DNA from: Anaerolineae bacterium | GTDB taxonomy: Bacteria > Chloroflexota > Anaerolineae > B4-G1 > SLSP01 | Assembly: GCA_016934645.1 (NCBI GenBank) | Contig: JAFGSL010000652.1 | Location: forward strand, 1 to 13,502 | Length of the DNA: 13,502 nt | Direction of reading: 5' to 3' | Shown: in pieces, positions 1 through 6,189 of the stretch | Position numbering within the stretch: position 1 is the first letter of the stretch | Layout of the letters: every line of letters starts with the position of its first letter | Program-made: the position numbers and the translations under genes | Notes under the pieces: generated by a model | The model's database searches: none | The model's input: the letters and a program-made list of their open reading frames with translations, nothing else | Told to the model about the DNA's origin: nothing

Positions 1-1784
1 AGAATGTTGCCATTGCGATCTTCGACGCGCAGAATGGCGACAGGATCGAGTTCGCGGAAGTTCGGGCGAAGTTCCTCTGTGGGAACGTGCTGTCCGTACA
101 TCACACCGTTGTTGTCGAAGACAGTAAAGGCGTACACCATATCGAGAAGTTTGACCTCGCCACCGCCCAAGGTAAGGCTTAATCCGTAGTGCTGCAGACC
201 CTTGTCAAGCGTGGTAATCCCCATCTGGTGCGCAGTCCGCAACACGTTATCGATGCCGGCGATGGACATGGCTTCCACGGCGGGGATGTTGAGCGAGCGC
301 GCCAGCGCGTTGCGCAAACTGACCGGGCCGCTGTAATTGCGGCTGTAGTTCTCAGGGACGTAGGGGGGCATACCAGCGCCTTGATCGAACGCCTGGCGCA
401 CATCCAGGAACATATAGGCGGCATTGTGTCCTTGCGCCAGAAAGGTGACGTAGGTGAAGGGTTTAAATGACGAACCGGGCTGTCGCAAGCCGTCGGCGGC
501 GACGTTGAATTTGCCGTCGATTTCGTCGTTCCAGTAATCGGCGCTCCCGACCATAGCCAGGATTTCCCCAGTAGTAGGGCGAATAGCGACAACGGCGGAG
601 TTTTTGATGTTGTAGTTGTTGCCGATGCGGTTTGCCGGTACATCGGGGATGTATTGCGCCGCGTCGCACCCCGCAGCCACTGCTTCTGGAATGACAACGG
701 CCGGGTCCTCACCGGAGAGGATGCGCAGGTATGTCTGCACGGTACATTGTGCCTGATTGTTCAAGTCCAGATCGAGGGTTGTGTACACTCGCAGCCCGCC
801 GCCAGCGACCAATTCAGGGGAGAACATGTTTTCCAACTGGCGTCGTACGTATATTGAGAAGTGCGGTGCCTGGATATCAAACCGCTTGTTGGATTGTGCC
901 AGTTTCCACGGCTCAGCTTCGGCAACCTTGGCCTCGGCACTGGTGATGCATCCTTCCTCAACCATACGTTGCAGGATGATGGTTTTACGCTTAAGAGCCT
1001 CTTCCGGAGCGTCGAAGGGATTGAGCAATGGATACTGCGGAATAGCGATAAGCGTCGCCGCTTCGGAAAGCGTCAATTCGCCGACGGATTTCCCAAAGTA
1101 AACGCGTGCTGCCGCATCAATCCCGTAGGCGAGGTTCGCGTACAGGTTGGTGTTGATGTACCATTCCAGAATTTCTTCCTTACTGTACAGGCGCGTCAAT
1201 TCCATAGAGATAAGTACTTCTTTGATCTTGCGCGAATACTTGATCTCGAAGCGTTCCTCGATCGGAATGACTGAGTTCTTGACGACCTGTTGGGTGATCG
1301 ATGATCCACCCTGAATATCTTCATCTTGTAGGTTGGAGACAAAAGCTCGCATCAACCCGCGGAAATTAAAGCCCGGATTGGTCCAGAACGTGTTGTCCTC
1401 TGCAGCCACTGTGCCGCATACGACATAATCCGGCATAGCTGAAAGGGGTACCCAGTTGCGATCGCCTGCGTTAGGATCGATGACCTCGTAGAGCAAATGC
1501 TGTCCCGTGCGGTCGTAAATTTTGGTCGTCTCAAACGTTTCGATACTGGCTGCAGCAACCTCGTCCGGGGTGGGCAGGTTACCGGTGATCATATTGTAGG
1601 CAGCAGCCGCGCTTCCCACGCCCATCCCAATGACCAGGCCGGTGGCTAACAATGAAATCAGAACCAACAATCCCACAACTCGTAGGACCAGATTCACCCC
1701 TGTGCGGCTTTTGATCCTCTTGCGATCGCGGTTAAGGATCACCACTGAGCGAATCAAAGGTACTGGTGTACGTTTCTTCGTCAT
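1..1784 (-). CDS. Class A penicillin-binding protein (PBP1A type), C-terminus beyond window
   Basis: Bifunctional peptidoglycan synthase that polymerises lipid II glycan strands and cross-links the stem peptides outside the cell membrane. The minus-strand frame is open from ATG at 1784 through the window edge, giving 594 residues with no stop or frameshift. A basic cytoplasmic tail is followed by one membrane segment (about residues 30-60). The glycosyltransferase domain shows EDNTFWTNPG (129-138, catalytic Glu129), GGSSITQQ (159-166) and an RKIKE...ILEWYIN block (185-211). The transpeptidase domain shows SSFK (catalytic Ser438, Lys441) and SLN (497-499); the KTG box would lie outside the window. 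The start is supported by GAGG about 8 nt upstream. The usual EDxxFxxHxG His is Asn here. It is divergent from ffh. The family call is very secure; the exact paralogue (pbpA/ponA/mrcA naming) is not. Confidence 0.95.
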   Translation of the reverse strand, partial: MTKKRTPVPLIRSVVILNRDRKRIKSRTGVNLVLRVVGLLVLISLLATGLVIGMGVGSAAAAYNMITGNLPTPDEVAAASIETFETTKIYDRTGQHLLYEVIDPNAGDRNWVPLSAMPDYVVCGTVAAEDNTFWTNPGFNFRGLMRAFVSNLQDEDIQGGSSITQQVVKNSVIPIEERFEIKYSRKIKEVLISMELTRLYSKEEILEWYINTNLYANLAYGIDAAARVYFGKSVGELTLSEAATLIAIPQYPLLNPFDAPEEALKRKTIILQRMVEEGCITSAEAKVAEAEPWKLAQSNKRFDIQAPHFSIYVRRQLENMFSPELVAGGGLRVYTTLDLDLNNQAQCTVQTYLRILSGEDPAVVIPEAVAAGCDAAQYIPDVPANRIGNNYNIKNSAVVAIRPTTGEILAMVGSADYWNDEIDGKFNVAADGLRQPGSSFKPFTYVTFLAQGHNAAYMFLDVRQAFDQGAGMPPYVPENYSRNYSGPVSLRNALARSLNIPAVEAMSIAGIDNVLRTAHQMGITTLDKGLQHYGLSLTLGGGEVKLLDMVYAFTVFDNNGVMYGQHVPTEELRPNFRELDPVAILRVEDRNGNI

Positions 1785-1850
1785 TTTTTACCTCAATGAT
1801 AGGTTGAGCGCTCACATGTGTGGGCGTATCTGTCTTGTCACAATGGTCTT

Positions 1851-1878
1851 ATTATGCCTTTCTCTCGGTGTTTTGCAA
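1851..1878 (-). promoter_or_regulatory. Candidate promoter for the PBP gene
   Basis: Reading the minus strand, TTGCAA (1873-1878) lies 16 nt before CATAAT (1851-1856), which would start transcription near 1844 and leave a leader of about 60 nt. An alternative -10, TAATAA, has an 18-nt spacer. The leader contains a perfect 10-bp palindrome, TGAGCGCTCA (1805-1814), that could be an operator or a small hairpin. The match is moderate. Confidence 0.35.
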
Positions 1879-1919
1879 GCTGCTGACGGCTGATGGTTGA
1901 AAACTGACGGCCATGATGC

Positions 1920-1947
1920 TTGACGAATTCACAATATCCGTTAGAAT
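1920..1947 (+). promoter_or_regulatory. Sigma-70 type promoter for ffh
   Basis: TTGACG (1920-1925) and TAGAAT (1942-1947) are separated by 16 nt. Transcription would start near 1954, about 20 nt before the ffh ATG, so the Shine-Dalgarno GTGAGG (1958-1963) would sit just inside the transcript. Each box is one mismatch from consensus. Confidence 0.65.
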
Positions 1948-1973
1948 GTACGTGATTGTGAGGCCGGATAGCG

Positions 1974-3302
1974 ATGTTTGAATCTTTACGTGAGAAGCTA
2001 CAGAGTATTTTTGATCGTCTGGGGAAGCGTGGAATCCTGCGCGAGGAGGACATCAAAGCTGTACTTCGTGAAATCCGGCTGGCACTTTTAGAAGCGGACG
2101 TCAACTATAAGGTCGTCAAGAATTTCATTGAACGCGTGCGTGAGAAAGCGGTGGGCGTGGAACTTTCCCGTGCCCTCAATCCCGCACAGCAAGTGATCAA
2201 GATCGTTCACCAGGAGTTGGTAACGACACTTGGCGAACCCGGACACTTGGAGTTGAAGGGCCGCGCGCCCTACGTCATCATGTTGGTCGGGTTGCAAGGG
2301 TCTGGCAAGACGACGATGATCGCCAAGCTGGCGTTGCATCTTCGCTCCAAAGGCCATTTCCCGTTGATGGTGGCTGCCGATACTTACCGTCCTGCGGCAA
2401 TCACGCAATTGGAAGTGCTTGGACGACAGATCAACGCCCCGGTTTACAGCGACAGCACGGCCAAACCGCCGGACATTTGCGCGCGCAGCATGGAAGATGC
2501 CCGCGCACGCGGTTCTGACATCGTGTTGTTGGATACTGCTGGGCGCTTGCAGATCGATGACACGATGATGACAGAGTTGGTCGCCATCCGTGAGCGCGTA
2601 CATCCAACGGAGATCCTTCTCGTCGCCGATGCGATGACCGGGCAGGAGGCCGTCAACATTGCGCAAGGTTTCCATGAGCGCGTTGGGTTGACGGGTTTGA
2701 TCCTCACCAAAGTAGACGGCGACGCGCGCGGCGGTGCAGCCATCAGCATGCGCGAGGTGACCGGTGTGCCCATCAAGTTCCTGGGTACCGGTGAGAAGAC
2801 CAACGCGTTGGAGGCTTTCCACCCGGAGCGACTTGCGAGTCGCATCTTGGGTATGGGGGATGTGCTCTCCCTGATTGAGCGTGCGGAAACAGCCTTCGAT
2901 GCAGAGCAGGCCGCCGAAATGGAGAAGAAACTCCGCAAGGGTGACTTCGACATGGAGGATTTCCTGAATCAGTTGCGCCAGGTCCGCAAAATGGGGCCGC
3001 TGAACGAGCTGTTGGGGATGATTCCTGGTTTGGGCAAAGCACTCAAGGGCGTCGATCTCGAAAAACTTGAGGCTGAGAAAAGCCTTAAATATGTGGAAGC
3101 GATCATCCTTTCGATGACACCGGAGGAACGTCGTAATCCGCGCATCCTCAATGCCAGCCGCAAACGGCGCATTGCCGCGGGCAGTGGCACGGATGTCCAG
3201 CAGGTTAACCAGTTAATCAGTCAGCATCGTCAGATGCAGAATATGATGAAACGTCTGGGGCAGGGAAAAACGCGTGGATTACCCCGCTTTTTCCAGGGCT
3301 AA
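1974..3302 (+). CDS. ffh: Signal recognition particle protein Ffh (SRP54)
   Basis: SRP GTPase that binds the SRP RNA and the signal sequences of nascent membrane and secreted proteins, and docks on FtsY at the membrane. It has 442 residues, the normal length. N domain about 1-95; G domain with GLQGSGKTT (106-114, P-loop), DTAGRL (187-192), TKVDGDARGG (245-254) and GTGEK (271-275); M domain about 320-430 with the finger-loop region MGPLNELLGMIPG (340-352) and the RNA-binding helix NASRKRRIAAGSGT (393-406). The start is supported by GTGAGG about 10 nt upstream and by the canonical MFESL opening. It is the first gene of a translation cluster with rpsP, khpA and rimM. Its RNA partner, ffs, is encoded at the window end. 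Confidence 0.98.
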   Translation: MFESLREKLQSIFDRLGKRGILREEDIKAVLREIRLALLEADVNYKVVKNFIERVREKAVGVELSRALNPAQQVIKIVHQELVTTLGEPGHLELKGRAPYVIMLVGLQGSGKTTMIAKLALHLRSKGHFPLMVAADTYRPAAITQLEVLGRQINAPVYSDSTAKPPDICARSMEDARARGSDIVLLDTAGRLQIDDTMMTELVAIRERVHPTEILLVADAMTGQEAVNIAQGFHERVGLTGLILTKVDGDARGGAAISMREVTGVPIKFLGTGEKTNALEAFHPERLASRILGMGDVLSLIERAETAFDAEQAAEMEKKLRKGDFDMEDFLNQLRQVRKMGPLNELLGMIPGLGKALKGVDLEKLEAEKSLKYVEAIILSMTPEERRNPRILNASRKRRIAAGSGTDVQQVNQLISQHRQMQNMMKRLGQGKTRGLPRFFQG

Positions 3303-3316
3303 GACATAGACTCTAT

Positions 3317-3345
3317 CCAGAAATTGTACTTGCGAGCGTTTCTGG
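3317..3345 (+). terminator. Weak inverted repeat after ffh
   Basis: CCAGAAA (3317-3323) pairs with TTTCTGG (3339-3345) across a 15-nt loop. No T tract follows, so this could be an inefficient terminator or simply chance. The 140-nt ffh-rpsP gap also contains the rpsP promoter. Confidence 0.2.
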
Positions 3346-3386
3346 TTCGTCAACGGCGAATTTTCGGATAGCTTCATAACGAATAG

Positions 3387-3416
3387 TTATATGTATTAAA
3401 CATTTTATGCTATGAT
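3387..3416 (+). promoter_or_regulatory. Extended -10 promoter for rpsP
   Basis: TGC-TATGAT (3408-3416) forms an extended -10 element in an AT-rich stretch, with a poor -35 (TTATAT, 3387-3392, 18-nt spacer). Transcription would start near 3423, giving a leader of about 20 nt with AGGAGG at 3434-3439. This suggests rpsP-khpA-rimM can be transcribed separately from ffh. Confidence 0.5.
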
Positions 3417-3442
3417 CACCTTTGGTAATAAACAGGAGGCTT

Positions 3443-3823
3443 ATGCTAAGGATTAGATTGCGTCGTGTTGGCGGTAAGAAGCAACCCAGTTACCGCATTG
3501 TTGTAGCAGAATCTACTGCCCCGCGTGACGGGAAGTTTGTAGAGTTGGTTGGGTTTCATAACCCACGTACAGAACCTGAAACTGTTCAGATTAAGGAAGA
3601 GCGGGTGTTGCATTGGCTTTCTGTGGGAGCACAGCCGAGCGATGCAGTTGCGCGCCTGTTGAAGAATGCAGGGACGTTAGCGCGATTTGAACGCATGAAG
3701 GCCGGTGAATCCCTGGAAGCTTTGGTGGAAGAGGCCAAGGCAGTGGAGCAGACGATAAGCCCAAAAACCAATCCCACTACTCAAGACGTAGAAACTGTGA
3801 CTGAGGGCGACGACAGCGAGTAA
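3443..3823 (+). CDS. rpsP: 30S ribosomal protein bS16 with acidic C-terminal tail
   Basis: Small-subunit ribosomal protein that helps fold the 5' domain of 16S rRNA. The predicted product has 126 residues. Residues 1-80 are a standard bS16: MLRIRLRRVGGKKQPSYRIV, then SxAPRDGKFVE, VGFHNP and a QPSDAVARLL helix. Residues from about 83 onward form an extra tail rich in Glu, Asp, Thr and Pro, longer than the usual 80-90-residue protein. ATG 3443 was chosen because AGGAGG lies just upstream (3434-3439) and the protein then begins at the conserved N-terminus; the in-frame TTG at 3422 would add seven unconserved residues. The spacer between AGGAGG and ATG is short (3 nt). It is followed by khpA 132 nt downstream. 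Confidence 0.96.
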   Translation: MLRIRLRRVGGKKQPSYRIVVAESTAPRDGKFVELVGFHNPRTEPETVQIKEERVLHWLSVGAQPSDAVARLLKNAGTLARFERMKAGESLEALVEEAKAVEQTISPKTNPTTQDVETVTEGDDSE

Positions 3824-3833
3824 TTGCGGAATT

Positions 3834-3867
3834 TGCCGCGGCAATCTTGCCGTGGCAATCTTGCCGC
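3834..3867 (+). repeat. TTGCC/GGCAA repeat and hairpin cluster between rpsP and khpA
   Basis: A 12-bp palindrome TTGCCGCGGCAA (3834-3845) runs into two tandem 14-nt units beginning GGCAATCTTGCCG (3840-3853 and 3854-3867). Every TTGCC can pair with a GGCAA, so several alternative hairpins are possible. The largest is GCGGCAA (3838-3844) with TTGCCGC (3861-3867), with a second inner stem. No T tract follows, so it is not a classical terminator. It might tune rpsP/khpA expression or mark an mRNA processing point. Confidence 0.55.
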
Positions 3868-3955
3868 ACTCTGCAGGATTTCGCCTCGGTTGCTAGTTCC
3901 TTGTAACTGCGTCAATAGGACGCAATGGCTTTCACAAACTCAAGGAGGCGTAACG

Positions 3956-4192
3956 ATGTCTGCAGTCAAAGATTTGGTCGAGTACATGACGAAAGCTCTG
4001 GCGGATGAGCCAGATGCGGTCAATCTTTCAGAGATTGAGGGCGAAACTTCCATTATGCTGGAGTTGCGGGTGGCTCCAGAGGATATGGGAAGAATGATCG
4101 GTCGTGAAGGACGGACCATCAATGCTATGCGCTCGCTCTCTCGCGTTCTTGGCGCGAAGATGGGTAAGAAGGTCACGCTGGAGATCGTATAG
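3956..4192 (+). CDS. khpA: KH-domain RNA-binding protein KhpA
   Basis: Small RNA-binding protein that, in studied Firmicutes, pairs with KhpB and affects cell elongation and post-transcriptional control. The product has 78 residues, the usual size, and is a single KH domain with the GxxG loop in GRMIGREGRTINAM (about residues 44-57), the nucleic-acid-gripping turn. ATG 3956 has AAGGAGG (3942-3948) 7 nt upstream; upstream in-frame codons read through the hairpin region and are not protein-like. Its position between rpsP and rimM matches the conserved order in many bacteria. No KhpB gene is seen in the window. Confidence 0.94.
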   Translation: MSAVKDLVEYMTKALADEPDAVNLSEIEGETSIMLELRVAPEDMGRMIGREGRTINAMRSLSRVLGAKMGKKVTLEIV

Positions 4193-4255
4193 CCATGTCC
4201 GTCGGGATGGCGGTCGTTACGGCGGCTGCATTTCGGGAAGTCAAGAGGCTCAGGG

Positions 4256-4798
4256 ATGCTTGAAAAGCAACCTGAGCCTCGTTATTTAGCCATTGGACGC
4301 ATCGCGCGTCCTCATGGCGTGCGCGGTGAACTCCGTGCCGAAATCCTCACGGATTACCCGGATCGCTTGCAAAGCGCGTTTGCCCAGCACTTACGCACGT
4401 TCTATGTGGGCAAGGCGCACCGCCCCTTCACCCTCACCGGTGTGCGGTTTCACCAGGGCGCAATGCTGCTCACCTTCAAGGAGTGTACGACACGGGATGA
4501 GGCTGATGCTCTGCGTGGAGCCTTGGTAGAAATTCTGCTGGAAGATGCTGTTCCACTAGAGGAAGACGAATATTATCACTTCCAACTCGTTGGCATGCAG
4601 GTGGAAACCGAGGCGGGGGAGGTGCTCGGCGAGATTGTCGATGTGTTCACTGCGCCGGGCGCGAACGACGTGTTTGTAGTCCACGGTTCGCGGGGCGAGA
4701 TTTTGATTCCCGCGATTGAGGATGTGGTGATCATTTTGGATGTCGAGGCTGGACGGGTAGTCATCCGCCCGTTGCCCGGTCTGCTGGACATGATGTAG
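4256..4798 (+). CDS. rimM: 16S rRNA processing / 30S maturation factor RimM
   Basis: Assembly factor that binds uS19 and helps mature the 3' domain of the 30S subunit. The product has 180 residues, the normal length. The N-terminal RimM beta barrel begins with IGRIARPHGVRGELR (13-27). The C-terminal PRC-barrel domain contains EDEYYHFQLVGM (103-114), GEVLGEIVDVF (121-131), GANDVFVV (135-142), EILIPAI (148-154) and the closing PLPGLLDMM. ATG 4256 has AAGAGG (4243-4248) 7 nt upstream. It lies 63 nt after khpA and is probably cotranscribed. In many genomes trmD and rplS come next; here they do not. Confidence 0.96.
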   Translation: MLEKQPEPRYLAIGRIARPHGVRGELRAEILTDYPDRLQSAFAQHLRTFYVGKAHRPFTLTGVRFHQGAMLLTFKECTTRDEADALRGALVEILLEDAVPLEEDEYYHFQLVGMQVETEAGEVLGEIVDVFTAPGANDVFVVHGSRGEILIPAIEDVVIILDVEAGRVVIRPLPGLLDMM

Positions 4799-4894
4799 AT
4801 TCGTTAAGTGGTCGTCTATACTGACGTAGCCGTGATCGAGCGGCTGCTGACTGATGACAACCGGACTAACGACAAACTGACTATTTTCAAGGAG

Positions 4895-4949
4895 CAAGGG
4901 ATAAGGCATAAGGGGGGCGTGATGTATGCGCTTTGTGCTTTATCCCTTG
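4895..4949 (+). terminator. 19-bp hairpin between rimM and dprA
   Basis: Positions 4895-4913 pair with 4931-4949 over 19 consecutive pairs, three of them G-U or U-G wobble, with a 17-nt loop (4914-4930). The 3' side is followed only by TTGTTCATT, so the T tract is poor. It sits 97 nt after the rimM stop and 21 nt before dprA. It may end the ffh-rimM transcript, or be a remnant of a dispersed palindromic repeat. Confidence 0.45.
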
Positions 4950-4970
4950 TTGTTCATTATCCGGTTATAG

Positions 4971-6101
4971 ATGCAGATGGATACACTACGCTATTGGCTC
5001 GGCTTTAACCTAGTGCGCGGTATCGGACCGGTGCGGCTGCGCATGCTGCTGGATTTCTTTGGCGACATTCAGTCGGCGTGGGAGGCTCCCGAGCAAGTCC
5101 TCCGGGAGATTAAACTCGACCGGCGCTCTCTGGGAAATTTTCTCAAGGTGCGCTATGAAGCAGACCTGGACGAGACACTGCGGCAGGTTGAGCGCGTGGG
5201 TGCGCAAGTATTGACCTGGGACAGCCCGAACTATCCCAACATACTCAGCCAGATTGACGATGCTCCTCCGGTACTTTTCGTGCGGGGGACGCTCACCCCG
5301 GCTGACGAATGGTCCGTGGCGCTGGTGGGCACGCGCAAAGCTACCGTTTACGGGCGCGAGGTGGCCCGCCGCCTAGCGACCGATCTGGGGCACAACCGGG
5401 TAACGCTAGTGAGTGGTCTGGCACGCGGCATCGACAGTGTCGCACATAGGGCCGCTCTGGATGCTGGTGGGCGTACATTGGCGGTACTCGGCTCAGGCGT
5501 GGATCACATTTATCCACCCGAACACCACAAGTTGGCAGAGGCCATCATCGAGAACGGTGCGTTGATCAGCGATTACCCCCTGGAGACGCGCCCCGAAGCA
5601 GCGAATTTCCCCGCTCGCAATCGCATTATCAGTGGTCTGAGTCTGGGAGTGGTCGTGGTTGAGGCGGGTGTGAAGAGCGGTGCGCTGATTACTGCGGATT
5701 TTGCCCTTGACCACGGACGCGAGGTATTTGCTGTGCCCGGCAGTATCCTCGGCCCGGCCTCAGTGGGGTGCAATCGCCTTCTGCGCGACGGCGCGAACAT
5801 TGTCACCGAGGTTGGCGACATTTTAGAGGTACTGCATCTGGATCAGGTGTCAGAGAAACAATTGGCGCGGGAGATTTTACCGGCGAACCCGACCGAGGCG
5901 GCTATTTTGGAGCGCCTCACCCCGGAACCGCGCCATCTCGATGAACTCTCGCGGGAGATTGAGTTGCCGGTAGAAACGATCAGCAGTACACTGGTGATGA
6001 TGGAACTCAAGGGTATGACGCGCCAGGTCGCGCCGTTGCAATACGTCGTAGCCCGTGAACCGGACGAGGAATACGCTGCGTCGTCAGACGCGGAAGTTTG
6101 A
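4971..6101 (+). CDS. dprA: DNA processing protein DprA (Smf)
   Basis: Binds incoming single-stranded DNA and loads RecA during natural transformation; it is also conserved in non-competent bacteria. The product has 376 residues. An N-terminal helix-hairpin-helix-like segment (GFNLVRGIGPVRLRMLL, 11-27) precedes the Rossmann-like DprA domain, with VALVGTRKATVYG (116-128), SGLARGIDSVAH (148-159), NFPARNRIISGLS (212-224), GALITADFALDHGREVFAVPG (237-257) and NRLLRDGA (268-275). A C-terminal winged-helix domain follows (about 303-360). Two ATGs are possible, 4971 and 4977; homologues typically start MDxLRYW, favouring 4977. No Shine-Dalgarno is visible. No other competence gene is in the window. 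Confidence 0.95.
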   Translation: MQMDTLRYWLGFNLVRGIGPVRLRMLLDFFGDIQSAWEAPEQVLREIKLDRRSLGNFLKVRYEADLDETLRQVERVGAQVLTWDSPNYPNILSQIDDAPPVLFVRGTLTPADEWSVALVGTRKATVYGREVARRLATDLGHNRVTLVSGLARGIDSVAHRAALDAGGRTLAVLGSGVDHIYPPEHHKLAEAIIENGALISDYPLETRPEAANFPARNRIISGLSLGVVVVEAGVKSGALITADFALDHGREVFAVPGSILGPASVGCNRLLRDGANIVTEVGDILEVLHLDQVSEKQLAREILPANPTEAAILERLTPEPRHLDELSREIELPVETISSTLVMMELKGMTRQVAPLQYVVAREPDEEYAASSDAEV

Positions 6102-6173
6102 CCACGAATTTACACGAATCCTCACGAATTGAGAGACAGATTCGTGCAAATTCGTGGAGATTCGTGGTTTTTT
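6102..6173 (+). terminator. Triple CACGAAT/ATTCGTG hairpin terminator after dprA
   Basis: Starting one base after the dprA stop, three CACGAAT units (6103-6109, 6113-6119, 6123-6129) face three ATTCGTG units (6140-6146, 6150-6156, 6160-6166). They form an interrupted stem of about 29 positions with a loop near 6131-6139, followed by TTTTTT (6168-6173). This fits a rho-independent terminator. The repeated unit suggests an element with a history beyond simple termination. Confidence 0.75.
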
Positions 6174-6189
6174 CCTGGGAGGTGAGACA

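Noticed and set aside
189..470. A 93-codon frame on the plus strand opposite the PBP gene
   Set aside because: It lies within the PBP transpeptidase domain on the other strand and has no ribosome binding site or motif.
2088..2822. A 244-codon open frame antisense to ffh
   Set aside because: Its translation lacks any recognisable motif and it lies fully inside the strongly supported ffh frame; GC-rich codon use opens the opposite frame.
4195..4263. A 22-codon frame between khpA and rimM whose stop overlaps the rimM start
   Set aside because: It could suggest translational coupling, but it has no good ribosome binding site and rimM has its own; such a short frame is expected by chance.
4808..5008. 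A 66-codon frame starting with GTG across the rimM-dprA gap
   Set aside because: It runs through the hairpin and into dprA in another frame, has no ribosome binding site, and its sequence is explained by repeats.
6102..6166. Regularly spaced CACGAAT units considered as a CRISPR-like array
   Set aside because: Units are 7 nt with 3-nt gaps and are arranged as inverted arms with a T tract; there are no spacers or cas genes.
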